Shown: positions 1 to 6,751 of the stretch, in pieces
Position numbering within the stretch: position 1 is the stretch's first letter
Layout of the letters: the number at the start of each line of letters is the position of its first letter
Source of the DNA: an uncultured Lachnospiraceae bacterium
GTDB taxonomy: Bacteria; Bacillota; Clostridia; Lachnospirales; Lachnospiraceae
Direction of reading: 5' to 3'
DNA length: 11,603 nucleotides
NCBI GenBank assembly: GCA_902783305.1
Contig: CACZQU010000350.1
Coordinates: forward strand, 1-11,603
Notes under the pieces: generated by a model
What the model was told of the DNA's origin: nothing
What the model saw: only the letters and a program-made list of their open reading frames with translations
Database searches by the model: none
Translations under genes and position numbers: made by a program

Positions 1-791
1 ATGGTCCAGGAGCAGTCCGGTCCCACCGCTGCTCCCTCGATGAGCGAGGAGTGGGAAAAACTGATATTCTCTCTGGCAATCCGGGTAAGCTCCGGAATAT
101 AATTGATATCCATCAGTCCTCCGTCACTTTTCGCCTGGGAGGAGGACTCCGCGGACTCCACATAAATACAGATCAGGTTTTTCTTCTCCTGAGGGAATGT
201 CAGCTGTACACTGTCCGGTGATACATACTCCTCCTCGATAAAGGAAGAGCTCTCAAACTGAGCGGTCAGGTAATCCACAACAGAAAACTCGCCGTCCAGA
301 CGCAGAAAGAAGAAATAGTACCCGCAGATCAGGACAAATACCAGGTGCCAGAATGGAGCCCGTAAAGGCAGAAGCGGAATCTGCCGCTCCCGTACACCGC
401 TGCCTATACGCAGGGAAAGTCTCCTGCTTCGCGGAAAAATCAGAGCCAGAAGATAAACCATCATGCCGATGATGAAAGGGTGAAGAACGGATGAGAGAAA
501 ATCAGACACCGCATCCTCCGCCAGTCCTTCGGTGGGCATATTCAGATGGAAAACCAGTTCTTCCATACTGATATTTCCATAGTTTGTTTTCGCCCATGCC
601 AGGCTGAGAAAAAGGAAAACCAACGCAGCTGCCAGAAGCCTTGGCAGGATAAACGCCAATGCTCCCAACAATCTGCCTTTTCCCTTTCCGGTTCCGGATC
701 CTTTGCGCCCGTCCTTCACTATGGTGTCCTCCGTACCCGTACGGCTTTCACTCTCCTTTGCTTCTTGCCCGTCTGGCAGTGCTTTTTCCAT
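1..791 (-). CDS. LTA synthase / phosphoglycerol transferase family protein (sulfatase fold), 3' part outside window
   Basis: This is the N-terminal 263 residues of a membrane-anchored enzyme resembling LtaS and MdoB, which move phosphoglycerol onto extracellular polymers. A charged cytoplasmic N-terminus (1-40) precedes hydrophobic segments at about 41-66, 98-119 and 147-163. The extracellular sulfatase-like domain then begins with NLICIYVES (205-213); E212 is a candidate metal ligand. It continues through MDINYIPELTRIARENISF (227-245) to GPDCSWT (257-263). The final Thr (codon 5-3) sits where the family has its catalytic nucleophile, so the cut falls right after it. The ATG at 791 is preferred because GAGGAGG lies 11 nt upstream. 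An in-frame ATG at 836 (MNDQFLFINEEDCSQ before the chosen start) is possible but has no clear SD. The gene lies downstream of a terminator and a candidate promoter, so it is probably its own transcription unit. Family call is good; the exact polymer product is unknown. Confidence 0.8.
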   Translation of the reverse strand, partial: MEKALPDGQEAKESESRTGTEDTIVKDGRKGSGTGKGKGRLLGALAFILPRLLAAALVFLFLSLAWAKTNYGNISMEELVFHLNMPTEGLAEDAVSDFLSSVLHPFIIGMMVYLLALIFPRSRRLSLRIGSGVRERQIPLLPLRAPFWHLVFVLICGYYFFFLRLDGEFSVVDYLTAQFESSSFIEEEYVSPDSVQLTFPQEKKNLICIYVESAESSSQAKSDGGLMDINYIPELTRIARENISFSHSSLIEGAAVGPDCSWT

Positions 792-802
792 CTGGCTGCA
801 AT

Positions 803-809
803 CCTCCTC
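803..809 (-). promoter_or_regulatory. Shine-Dalgarno site that decides the LTA-synthase-like start
   Basis: GAGGAGG on the minus strand, 11 nt before the ATG at 791. It is a full-strength SD with slightly long spacing. If translation began at the in-frame ATG at 836, this motif would instead lie inside the coding region (Glu-Glu-Asp codons). Confidence 0.5.
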
Positions 810-948
810 ATTGATAAACAAAAATTGATCATTCATCGGATCCGTTGGTACCGGTGCCGTCCGCTTTACCCCGATGGGCAAGCCTCGTTCCCGTTGACGT
901 TCCTTCGGCCAGGCGGCCTTAAACCGTATCCGGCTCAAAAACAGGTAT
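810..948 (-). other. leader region of the LTA-synthase-like gene, no recognised riboswitch
   Basis: Most of the gene-free stretch 792-1142 is accounted for by the terminator (1023-1083), the small hairpin (1002-1020), the promoter (949-977) and this leader. The leader is GC-rich and has short self-complementary elements such as GGCC-GCCT-GGCC and CGGATCCG. I do not recognise a T-box, c-di-GMP, c-di-AMP, SAM or guanidine aptamer in it. The reading frame of the downstream gene stays open through the whole leader, so an N-terminally longer protein cannot be formally excluded. Confidence 0.3.
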
Positions 949-977
949 ATTCTACTATAAAAATGGCAATGATTCAA
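949..977 (-). promoter_or_regulatory. candidate sigma-A promoter for the LTA-synthase-like gene
   Basis: On the minus strand, TTGAAT (977-972) and TAGAAT (954-949) are separated by exactly 17 nt. The -10 matches consensus at five of six positions and the -35 at four. The promoter lies between the upstream ATPase terminator and the downstream gene, where one is needed. Transcription would start near 942, giving a leader of about 150 nt to the ATG at 791. Confidence 0.45.
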
Positions 978-1001
978 GGAGGAGTTCCCTGGACGAAAAC
1001 A

Positions 1002-1020
1002 GCAGCATAAAAGATGCTGC
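1002..1020 (-). terminator. small secondary hairpin after the main terminator
   Basis: On the minus strand, GCAGCAT and ATGCTGC pair perfectly around a CTTTT loop, followed by TGTTTTCG. It lies just past the T-run of the main terminator. It could act as a back-up terminator, but its downstream U-tract is interrupted and it may be incidental. Confidence 0.3.
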
Positions 1021-1022
1021 GG

Positions 1023-1083
1023 AAAAAAAACCTCCTTTGCTTTTCCAGCGGCCTGTATTGAGTCGCTGCAAAAGTAAAGGAGG
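1023..1083 (-). terminator. rho-independent terminator of the HerA-like ATPase gene
   Basis: The minus strand reads CCTCCTTT, CTTTT, CAGCG, a loop of about 13 nt, then CGCTG, AAAAG, AAAGGAGG and eight T residues. The arms give 8, 5 and 5 bp blocks separated by single mismatches (A/C and G/G). The hairpin starts 60 nt after the ATPase stop codon. The T-run lies only on the minus-strand exit side, so it is directional and separates this gene from the LTA-synthase-like gene. Confidence 0.9.
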
Positions 1084-1142
1084 CTGTCCTGGAAGCATCA
1101 GATACAGTCAATGGTAAAAAGATGATGCCGGTTTACGGCAGT

Positions 1143-2747
1143 TCATCTTCTGCCGCCCAGAATGGTGTTGAGGATTCCCCGTCCGATGGAGGCCCCGACA
1201 TTTCCGCCGAGGGTTTTGCCGAATTTCCCGCCGACCGCCTGGCCGATGGTGTTGCCGATCTGGCGGCCGATGGTGCCCGCTGCGGAGCTTCCTACCTTTT
1301 TCATTTCGGAAAGGCGTCTTTTTTCTCTGGCTGCCTCTTCCTTCTCCTGTCGTTCAAGCTCCTTCTGGGCTTCCTTTTCCGCCTCGGCAGCTGCTTTCGC
1401 GGCTGCCTTCTCTTCTTCAAGCCGGGCTTTCGCCTCAGCGAGAGCCTGGGCGTCCATGTCCGCCTTCCGGATCAGGAATTCATAAGCAGAATCCCTGTCA
1501 TAGAAATCCTTGTATTTGATATACAGATTACCCGACTGGATAACACTGGTCCGTACGGTGTCCTCGATCGTTCCCATCCGGCTTTGAGGCGGAAGGATTG
1601 TGGTCTGCTGCACGATGGTGGGAACACCGGTTTCATCCAGGACGCTGACCAGGGCTTCACCGATGCCCAGATTGATCAGGGCGTCATACGTGTCGAAGGC
1701 CGGGTTGACCCGGAAGGACTCGGAGGCTGCCTTCGCCGCTTTCTGCTCCTTCGGGGTATACGCATGGAGAGCATGCTGCACCTTATTGCCCAGCTGGGCA
1801 AGGATTCCGTCCGGGATATCCGACGGGCTCTGGGTAATAAAGAAAATCCCGACCCCCTTCGAACGGATCAGCTTGACGACCTGCTCTACCTTGTTCAGAA
1901 GGTTTTTGGAGGCGTTGCCAAAAAGCATATGGGCTTCATCGAAGAAAAACACGATTCTGGGCTTTTCCAGATCTCCCGCCTCCGGGAGAAGCTCATACAG
2001 CTCGGACATCATCCAGAGCATAAAGGTGGAATACATCGTGGGATTCTGCATCAGGGTTTCACAGGCCAGAATATTGATCTGTCCTCTTCCCTCGCTGTCT
2101 GTGGCAATCCAGTCCTTGATGTCCAGAGCCGGCTCTCCGAAAAACATTTCACCACCCTCTGCTTCAAGGGCTACAATGGAACGGGTGATGGCAGCAAGGC
2201 TCTGTCGGGCAAGATTGCCGTACGTCAGCGAATACTCCTTTGCATTGTCTCCCACATAGGAGATCATGGATTTGAGATCCTTGGTGTCAATGAGAAGAAG
2301 GTTTTCGTCATCTGCGATTTTGAACACAACCGTGAGAATATTGGACTGTGTTTCATTTAATCCGAGAATCTGGCTCAGAAGAAGAGGCCCCATCTCGGAA
2401 ACCGTCGTGCGAAGGGGAATCCCCTTCTCCTGGTACACATCCCAGTAGACGGAGGGATAGGCGTGAAACCGGAATCCGAGATCGCCAAGGCCCATTTTTT
2501 CCACGCGCTCCATGGCGGTTCCGCCTTCTTCTCCGGACAGGCACATTCCTGACAGGTCTCCCTTGGCATCCGCCAGAAACACCGGAATGCCGCAGTCGCT
2601 GAAGGACTCGGCAAGAACCTTAAGGGTGACCGTTTTTCCGGTGCCCGTCGCGCCGGCAATCAGTCCATGCCGGTTCACCATTCTGGGATAGATAAAAATA
2701 TTGTCTTCGCCGGATTTACCGAGCAGGATCTTTCCGTCCTGATACAT
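1143..2747 (-). CDS. HerA/YjgR-like ATPase (DUF853 family)
   Basis: A 534-residue cytoplasmic P-loop ATPase of the HerA-FtsK superfamily, of the YjgR/DUF853 type, whose cellular role is poorly defined. Visible features are Walker A GATGTGKT (32-39), the following FLADAKGDLSGM segment typical of the family, Walker B IVFFFDEAH (265-273) and a sensor-like FFITQSP (about 302-308). The nuclease partner NurA, found beside archaeal herA, is not present here. Residues 433-484 are an Ala/Glu/Lys-rich probable coiled coil. Residues 485-534 are a Gly-rich tail with repeated GxxxG spacing. Length is close to that of known YjgR proteins. The start is supported by GAGGTGATCC just upstream of ATG. The gene appears monocistronic, with a 146-nt gap from oppA on one side and a strong terminator on the other. 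I see no convincing promoter in that gap. The family call is secure; a DNA-processing role is only inferred from the superfamily. Confidence 0.88.
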   Translation of the reverse strand: MYQDGKILLGKSGEDNIFIYPRMVNRHGLIAGATGTGKTVTLKVLAESFSDCGIPVFLADAKGDLSGMCLSGEEGGTAMERVEKMGLGDLGFRFHAYPSVYWDVYQEKGIPLRTTVSEMGPLLLSQILGLNETQSNILTVVFKIADDENLLLIDTKDLKSMISYVGDNAKEYSLTYGNLARQSLAAITRSIVALEAEGGEMFFGEPALDIKDWIATDSEGRGQINILACETLMQNPTMYSTFMLWMMSELYELLPEAGDLEKPRIVFFFDEAHMLFGNASKNLLNKVEQVVKLIRSKGVGIFFITQSPSDIPDGILAQLGNKVQHALHAYTPKEQKAAKAASESFRVNPAFDTYDALINLGIGEALVSVLDETGVPTIVQQTTILPPQSRMGTIEDTVRTSVIQSGNLYIKYKDFYDRDSAYEFLIRKADMDAQALAEAKARLEEEKAAAKAAAEAEKEAQKELERQEKEEAAREKRRLSEMKKVGSSAAGTIGRQIGNTIGQAVGGKFGKTLGGNVGASIGRGILNTILGGRR

Positions 2748-2839
2748 AGGATCACCTCGTTTTTTGTCATTTCAACCCACATGTAACCGGTTAATCATGA
2801 AGTCATTCACGTCTCAACCGTAAAGGTTTCTATTCAGCA

Positions 2840-2866
2840 AGTGCCCCGCAGCGGGTGCGAGGCACT
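2840..2866 (-). other. 11-bp stem-loop between oppA and the ATPase gene
   Basis: Minus-strand AGTGCCTCGCA and TGCGGGGCACT pair over 11 bp (one T-G wobble) around the loop CCCGC. It begins 27 nt after the oppA stop codon, where a terminator would sit, but TGCTGAATAG rather than a U-tract follows it. It may stabilise the oppA 3' end, act as a weak or factor-dependent terminator, or be a protein-binding site. The remainder of this gap holds a TTGAGA hexamer (2817-2812) without a matching -10. Confidence 0.55.
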
Positions 2867-2893
2867 GACTGTCAGCCCTGATGAAAGCGTCAG

Positions 2894-4603
2894 TTATCTT
2901 CCGAACTGCACGTCGTTGTTGCCGGAATCGGTAGTCCACATCTCAAGCATGTTGATCGGGTCATTGAAGTCCGCAATCCAGCCGTTCCTTGCGATGTCAT
3001 AGTTACCGGCTTTCCTCTCATTGAGGAAGACATTCCACTCAGTAGTCTCCAGGGTCATGTCGATACCGATGGCCGCGAAATCCTGCTGAAGGGCTTCGCC
3101 GATGGCCACATGACCGGAGGTATCATTGGTCAGATAATTGAAGGAAATCGGAGTCTCCTCGGAAAGCTTGCCGTCCTCGTCAAACTCATATCCTGCCTCC
3201 TGGAGAAGCTCTATGGCCTGGTCAAGGTTGTCCTCATAGGCTTCATAGGTCGGATCGAAATATCCGCCGATCTCCTCATCATTATAGGTATAGGTGACCG
3301 GATAGGTATAGTCATCATCGTTGACGCGGAATTCTCCTCCGTTGCCGTCCGCCATACCCGCAGGAATGAAGGTAGACGCAGGCTGCTGGCCGGTCTGGCC
3401 GATGTTCTCGCAGATGTAATCGCGGTCAATCAGCAGGCTGAGAGCTTTCCTCATGGCTGCTGCCTGCTCCGGAGTCTTGCCCTCAAAGAGCGGACTGTTG
3501 ACATTGAAGCACACATAGTAGGTGCCCAGCTGATCCACGATATAGAATTCCGGATTATCCAGAAGGTTCTGGATTTCGTCGGTAGGAACCGTGTCAATGA
3601 AATCCAGGTCGCCGGCGTTATAAGCCGCAAAGATCGCGGTGTCGTCCGCGCTCAGCATGAACTCCAGCTTCTCGATTTTGACTTCGTCCGCGCGATACCA
3701 GTTCGGGTTCTTGACATAAACCATGCTCTCATTGTGCTTCCAGGAATCCAGGATATACGCACCGTTGGACACAAAGCCCGCCTCCAGAGCCCATGCTCCG
3801 GGATTGTCCTCATGGCCTTCCGCTCCCTCGACCGCTTCCTTTTTCACCGGATAATAGGTCGGGAACGCGCACAGATCCAGGAAATAAGCACAGGGAGCCG
3901 CCAGAGTCACGGTAAGGGTCTGGCCGTCTTCACTGACCTCGACGGCCAGGGTATCGTCGTCATTTCTGGCGATCGCGTCAAACATATAGAAATAATCCGC
4001 TCCCGTTTCCGCTGCCGCCGCCCGGTTCCAGGCATAGGCAAAATCATTGGCGTCCAGCTTGGTTCCGTCGCTCCACTTCAGATCCGGAAGCAGAGTGAAG
4101 GTGTAAGTGAGGCCGTCCTCACTGGATTCATAAGACTGTGCAAGGGCAGGAACCACATTTCCTTCCTCATCATAGGCAAACAGACCGGTGAAAGAATTCA
4201 CGACCAGGCAGGCTCCATCCACGGAAGAGTTGAGGGCCGGATCCAGCTTGTCCGGTTCACTGGCCAGATTCAGGCGCAGGGTATCGCTGTCCCCGTTGTC
4301 CGCGAACATAAAATACTTAAATCCATAGGCATTGCTATAGATCCCGCTCACGGTTTCTTTCTGCATATAGACGTCATTGTAAAAATAAATCGGGACAATC
4401 GCGCCGGTATCCATCAGAATGTCTTCCGCCTGGTGCATAAGACCCTCTCTGGCAGCAAAGTCCGTCTCTGTCTTGATCTGTCCGATCAGCGCATCGTACT
4501 CCTCCCAGTCCGGTGCTGCCTCAGAAGATTTCGCAAAAGCACCAGCCGCCGGAGCCATTACCATTGCTGCCGCAAGGACAGCCGCAAGAATCTGTTTCTT
4601 CAT
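2894..4603 (-). CDS. oppA: oligopeptide-binding protein OppA-like, apparently circularly permuted
   Basis: Extracytoplasmic peptide receptor (SBP family 5) of the adjacent transporter; 569 residues. Residues 1-24 are a Sec signal peptide (MKKQ, Ala-rich core, AGAFA cleavage site) with no lipobox Cys. Residues 31-101 (WEEYDALIGQIKTETD..., AEDILMDTGAIVPIYFYNDVY, IYSNAYGFKYFMF) match what is normally the C-terminal end of OppA/DppA proteins. The usual mature N-terminus follows at about 105 (DTLRLNLASEPDKLDPA), then LKWSDGTKLDANDFAYAWNR, the central domain and YDIARNGWIADFNDPINML. The protein stops at SGNNDVQFGR, just where the displaced tail would normally follow. Total length is normal, so the tail seems moved rather than lost or duplicated. 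AGGAGG lies 5 nt before the ATG. Family assignment is firm. The permutation rests on my knowledge of family order and was not computed here. Confidence 0.88.
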   Translation of the reverse strand: MKKQILAAVLAAAMVMAPAAGAFAKSSEAAPDWEEYDALIGQIKTETDFAAREGLMHQAEDILMDTGAIVPIYFYNDVYMQKETVSGIYSNAYGFKYFMFADNGDSDTLRLNLASEPDKLDPALNSSVDGACLVVNSFTGLFAYDEEGNVVPALAQSYESSEDGLTYTFTLLPDLKWSDGTKLDANDFAYAWNRAAAAETGADYFYMFDAIARNDDDTLAVEVSEDGQTLTVTLAAPCAYFLDLCAFPTYYPVKKEAVEGAEGHEDNPGAWALEAGFVSNGAYILDSWKHNESMVYVKNPNWYRADEVKIEKLEFMLSADDTAIFAAYNAGDLDFIDTVPTDEIQNLLDNPEFYIVDQLGTYYVCFNVNSPLFEGKTPEQAAAMRKALSLLIDRDYICENIGQTGQQPASTFIPAGMADGNGGEFRVNDDDYTYPVTYTYNDEEIGGYFDPTYEAYEDNLDQAIELLQEAGYEFDEDGKLSEETPISFNYLTNDTSGHVAIGEALQQDFAAIGIDMTLETTEWNVFLNERKAGNYDIARNGWIADFNDPINMLEMWTTDSGNNDVQFGR

Positions 4604-4682
4604 CTTTTCCTCCTTTTGTCAAGTCATTTCCGAAACAGAGGTTGACAGTTACATATATTGTGCATGAATGCAGTCTTCCGGA

Positions 4683-4743
4683 AAGAGGGAACATTTCCAC
4701 CACCGAAAAAAACAGCAGGATCGGAAAAAAGAAATGCCCTCTT
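4683..4743 (-). other. long imperfect hairpin in the oppF-oppA gap
   Basis: On the minus strand AAGAGGG pairs with CCCTCTT, and CATTTC with GAAATG after a 2-nt bulge. A CCG/CGG pair lies further in, and the loop carries two T-runs of six and seven. It lies in the 161-nt gap between oppF and oppA. No U-tract follows the outer stem, so it is not a standard terminator. It could cause partial termination, mRNA processing or 5' stabilisation of the oppA message, a common way to raise binding-protein output. An AT-rich TATA-like patch (near 4650-4657) follows, without a good -35. Confidence 0.4.
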
Positions 4744-4764
4744 ACACCAAAACCGCAAAAACAC

Positions 4765-5730
4765 CTAACGGATGAGATTCCAGCAGGCAACCTGGTGTCC
4801 GCCTCCCACGTCCTTCAGGGAAGGGCATTCCATCCGGCACTTCTCAGTGGCATACCTGCAGCGGGTGCGGAAAGCACATCCGTCGGGCATATGAAGCGGA
4901 CTGGGAACATCCCCCTCGAGGACGATTCTCTGGCGCTGCCGGGTAATCCTGGGATCCGGGATGGGCACAGCGGAGAGCAGTGAAACCGTATAAGGATGCA
5001 TCGCATGCTCATATACCTCGTCCGCGTCTCCGATCTCCACCACTCTCCCCAGATACATCACGGCGATCCTGTCCGAGATATGACGGACGATCAGCAGATC
5101 ATGGGCAATAAATAAGTATGCCACCCCCAGCTGATCCTGCAGATCCTCAAACATATTGACGACCTGTGCCTGGATGGATACATCCAGCGCGCTGACCGGC
5201 TCATCGCAGACAATGAACTTCGGATCCACGGCCAGGGCTCTGGCAATCCCGATCCTCTGACGCTGTCCTCCGGAGAATTCGTGAGCATAACGCGTAGCAT
5301 GCTCCGCGTTCAGTCCCACGGTTTCCATCAGAGCGAGAATCTTTTCCCTTCTCTCCGCCTTGTTCCGGTACAGCCTGTGCACATCCATCGGCTCCCCGAT
5401 GATATCCTCCACTGTCATTCTGGGATCCAGGGAAGAATAAGGATCCTGAAAGACCATCTGCATCTTTTTGCGGAGCTCCCGGATATTCTTTTCCGTGACC
5501 TCCTCTCCCTCAAAGAACACCTGGCCCCCGGTCGGCTTGTACAGATACAGCAGCGTCCTGCCGACCGTGGTCTTCCCGCAGCCGGATTCTCCTACCAGGC
5601 CAAGGGTCTCTCCCGGATGGATCTGGAATGACACTCCGTCCACGGCTTTGAGCCATGTGGTTTTTCTCCAGCCGGTCCTGACGGGAAAATACTGCTTAAG
5701 GTCCCTGACTTCAATCAGATTTTCGCTCAA
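4765..5730 (-). CDS. oppF: oligopeptide ABC transporter ATP-binding protein OppF
   Basis: One of the two ATPases that power peptide import; 321 residues, normal for OppF. Motifs: Walker A GESGCGKT (47-54), Q-loop Q95 in VFQDPYSSLDP, signature FSGGQRQR (152-159), Walker B FIVCDEP with catalytic E177, and H-loop H210 in AHDLLIV. The C-terminal oligopeptide/HPY extension holds C285, C291, C298 and C317. The start is TTG at 5730. It overlaps the oppD stop by 4 nt (TTGA) and has AGGAGGTG ending 7 nt upstream, so translation is probably coupled to OppD, its expected heterodimer partner. No nearby in-frame ATG competes for the start. Confidence 0.93.
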   Translation of the reverse strand: MSENLIEVRDLKQYFPVRTGWRKTTWLKAVDGVSFQIHPGETLGLVGESGCGKTTVGRTLLYLYKPTGGQVFFEGEEVTEKNIRELRKKMQMVFQDPYSSLDPRMTVEDIIGEPMDVHRLYRNKAERREKILALMETVGLNAEHATRYAHEFSGGQRQRIGIARALAVDPKFIVCDEPVSALDVSIQAQVVNMFEDLQDQLGVAYLFIAHDLLIVRHISDRIAVMYLGRVVEIGDADEVYEHAMHPYTVSLLSAVPIPDPRITRQRQRIVLEGDVPSPLHMPDGCAFRTRCRYATEKCRMECPSLKDVGGGHQVACWNLIR

Positions 5731-6746
5731 TGCTCCTCACCTCCTGCCTGTACAGCCATCTGTTCCTTCACATTCATCCAGCAGGCGGCCCGATGAGTCG
5801 GTGTAAGCATGATCTCGGAGGGCTTTTCCTCCAGACAGATTTTCATCGCGTTGTCACACCGGCTGCAGAAAGCGCAGCCATCAGGCATATTCAGCAGGTT
5901 GATGGGACTGCCGGAAATCGGGATAAGCCTTTCCTTGCTCCGGTTTACATTCGGAATCGAGCGCAGAAGACCTTTGGTGTATTCGTGTCTCGGATCATAG
6001 AAAATGTCTTCGGCCGTTCCTCTCTCGCAGATGCTCCCTCCGTACATGACGATGATTTTATCACACATATCGGCAATGACTCCCAGATCATGGGTCACCA
6101 TGATGATGGCCATCCCCAGCTTTTTCTGCAGCTCCTGCATCAGCTCCAGAATCTGCGCCTGAATGGTCACGTCCAGGGCTGTGGTCGGCTCATCCGCGAT
6201 CAGGATATCCGGTTCGCAGGCCAGCGCCATGGCAATCATGACTCTCTGGCGCATTCCTCCGGACAGCTCATACGGGTACTGACGGATCCGTCTGGCCGGT
6301 TCATTGACACCAACCAGCTCCAGCATTTCGATCGCGCGGCTCCTCGCCTCCTTGCGGGATTTATCCGTGTGCAGGCGGATAGCCTCCATCAGCTGGCTTC
6401 CCACGGTAAAAACCGGATTCAGACTGGTCATCGGATCCTGGAAGATAATACTGCACCGTTTTCCGCGAAACGCCTGCAGCTGTTTCGGGCTCCACCTGGA
6501 CATGTCTTCTCCCTTGAAGAGAATACTGCCCTTTACGATCCGTCCGGTATCCGCCAGAATCTGCATGACCGAATAAGCGGTCACGCTCTTTCCCGAGCCG
6601 GATTCCCCGACGATTCCCATGATCTCTCCGGGTCTGAGATTGAAGGTCACTCCGTTGACGGCCTTCACTTCACCGGAATCTGTAAAAAAGGAGGTATGCA
6701 GGTCATTGACCTCCAGAACATATTCATAATCTAAACTGGCAGCCAT
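5727..6746 (-). CDS. oppD: oligopeptide ABC transporter ATP-binding protein OppD
   Basis: The second ATPase of the importer; 339 residues, typical length. Motifs: Walker A GESGSGKS (47-54), Q-loop Q103 in [11 protein letters not shown], signature LSGGMRQR (161-168), Walker [13 protein letters not shown] with catalytic E186, and H-loop H219 in THDLGVI. The C-terminal domain contains C291, C294, C297, C304 and C322. The C-x5-C-x6-C spacing (291, 297, 304) is the same as in OppF. The ATG at 6746 follows AGGAGGT by 7 nt. That SD is built from the last two Arg codons and the stop of oppC (AGG AGG TAA), so oppC and oppD are tightly coupled. Confidence 0.94.
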   Translation of the reverse strand: MAASLDYEYVLEVNDLHTSFFTDSGEVKAVNGVTFNLRPGEIMGIVGESGSGKSVTAYSVMQILADTGRIVKGSILFKGEDMSRWSPKQLQAFRGKRCSIIFQDPMTSLNPVFTVGSQLMEAIRLHTDKSRKEARSRAIEMLELVGVNEPARRIRQYPYELSGGMRQRVMIAMALACEPDILIADEPTTALDVTIQAQILELMQELQKKLGMAIIMVTHDLGVIADMCDKIIVMYGGSICERGTAEDIFYDPRHEYTKGLLRSIPNVNRSKERLIPISGSPINLLNMPDGCAFCSRCDNAMKICLEEKPSEIMLTPTHRAACWMNVKEQMAVQAGGEEH

Positions 6747-6751
6747 CTACT

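Noticed and set aside
810..948. Possible riboswitch in the leader of the LTA-synthase-like gene
   Set aside because: Short GC-rich self-complementary pieces are present, but no known aptamer core and no terminator/antiterminator pair could be identified.
1122..2360. 412-codon open frame on the plus strand opposite the HerA-like ATPase gene
   Set aside because: It is antisense to a gene with Walker A and B motifs. The product is low in recognisable features and it starts within the terminator-proximal region without a convincing RBS.
2748..2893. Promoter for the HerA-like ATPase gene (TTGAGA at 2817-2812)
   Set aside because: Hexamers at 15-17 nt spacing (GATTAA, TTAACC) match the -10 consensus at only two or three positions.
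4617..4622. Perfect TTGACA hexamer on the minus strand just before the oppA RBS
   Set aside because: A -10 at normal spacing would fall inside the start of oppA, after its RBS, and no TATAAT-like hexamer is there. Probably chance.
3110..4645. 511-codon open frame on the plus strand opposite oppA
   Set aside because: It lies fully antisense to a gene with clear family motifs. The translation has no recognisable domain and is explained by the codon bias of the real gene.
2848..4869. Shared 12-mer GCAGCGGGTGCG at 2848-2859 and 4858-4869
   Set aside because: One copy lies in a hairpin and the other in the oppF cysteine region. Several chance 12-mer matches are expected in a window of this size.
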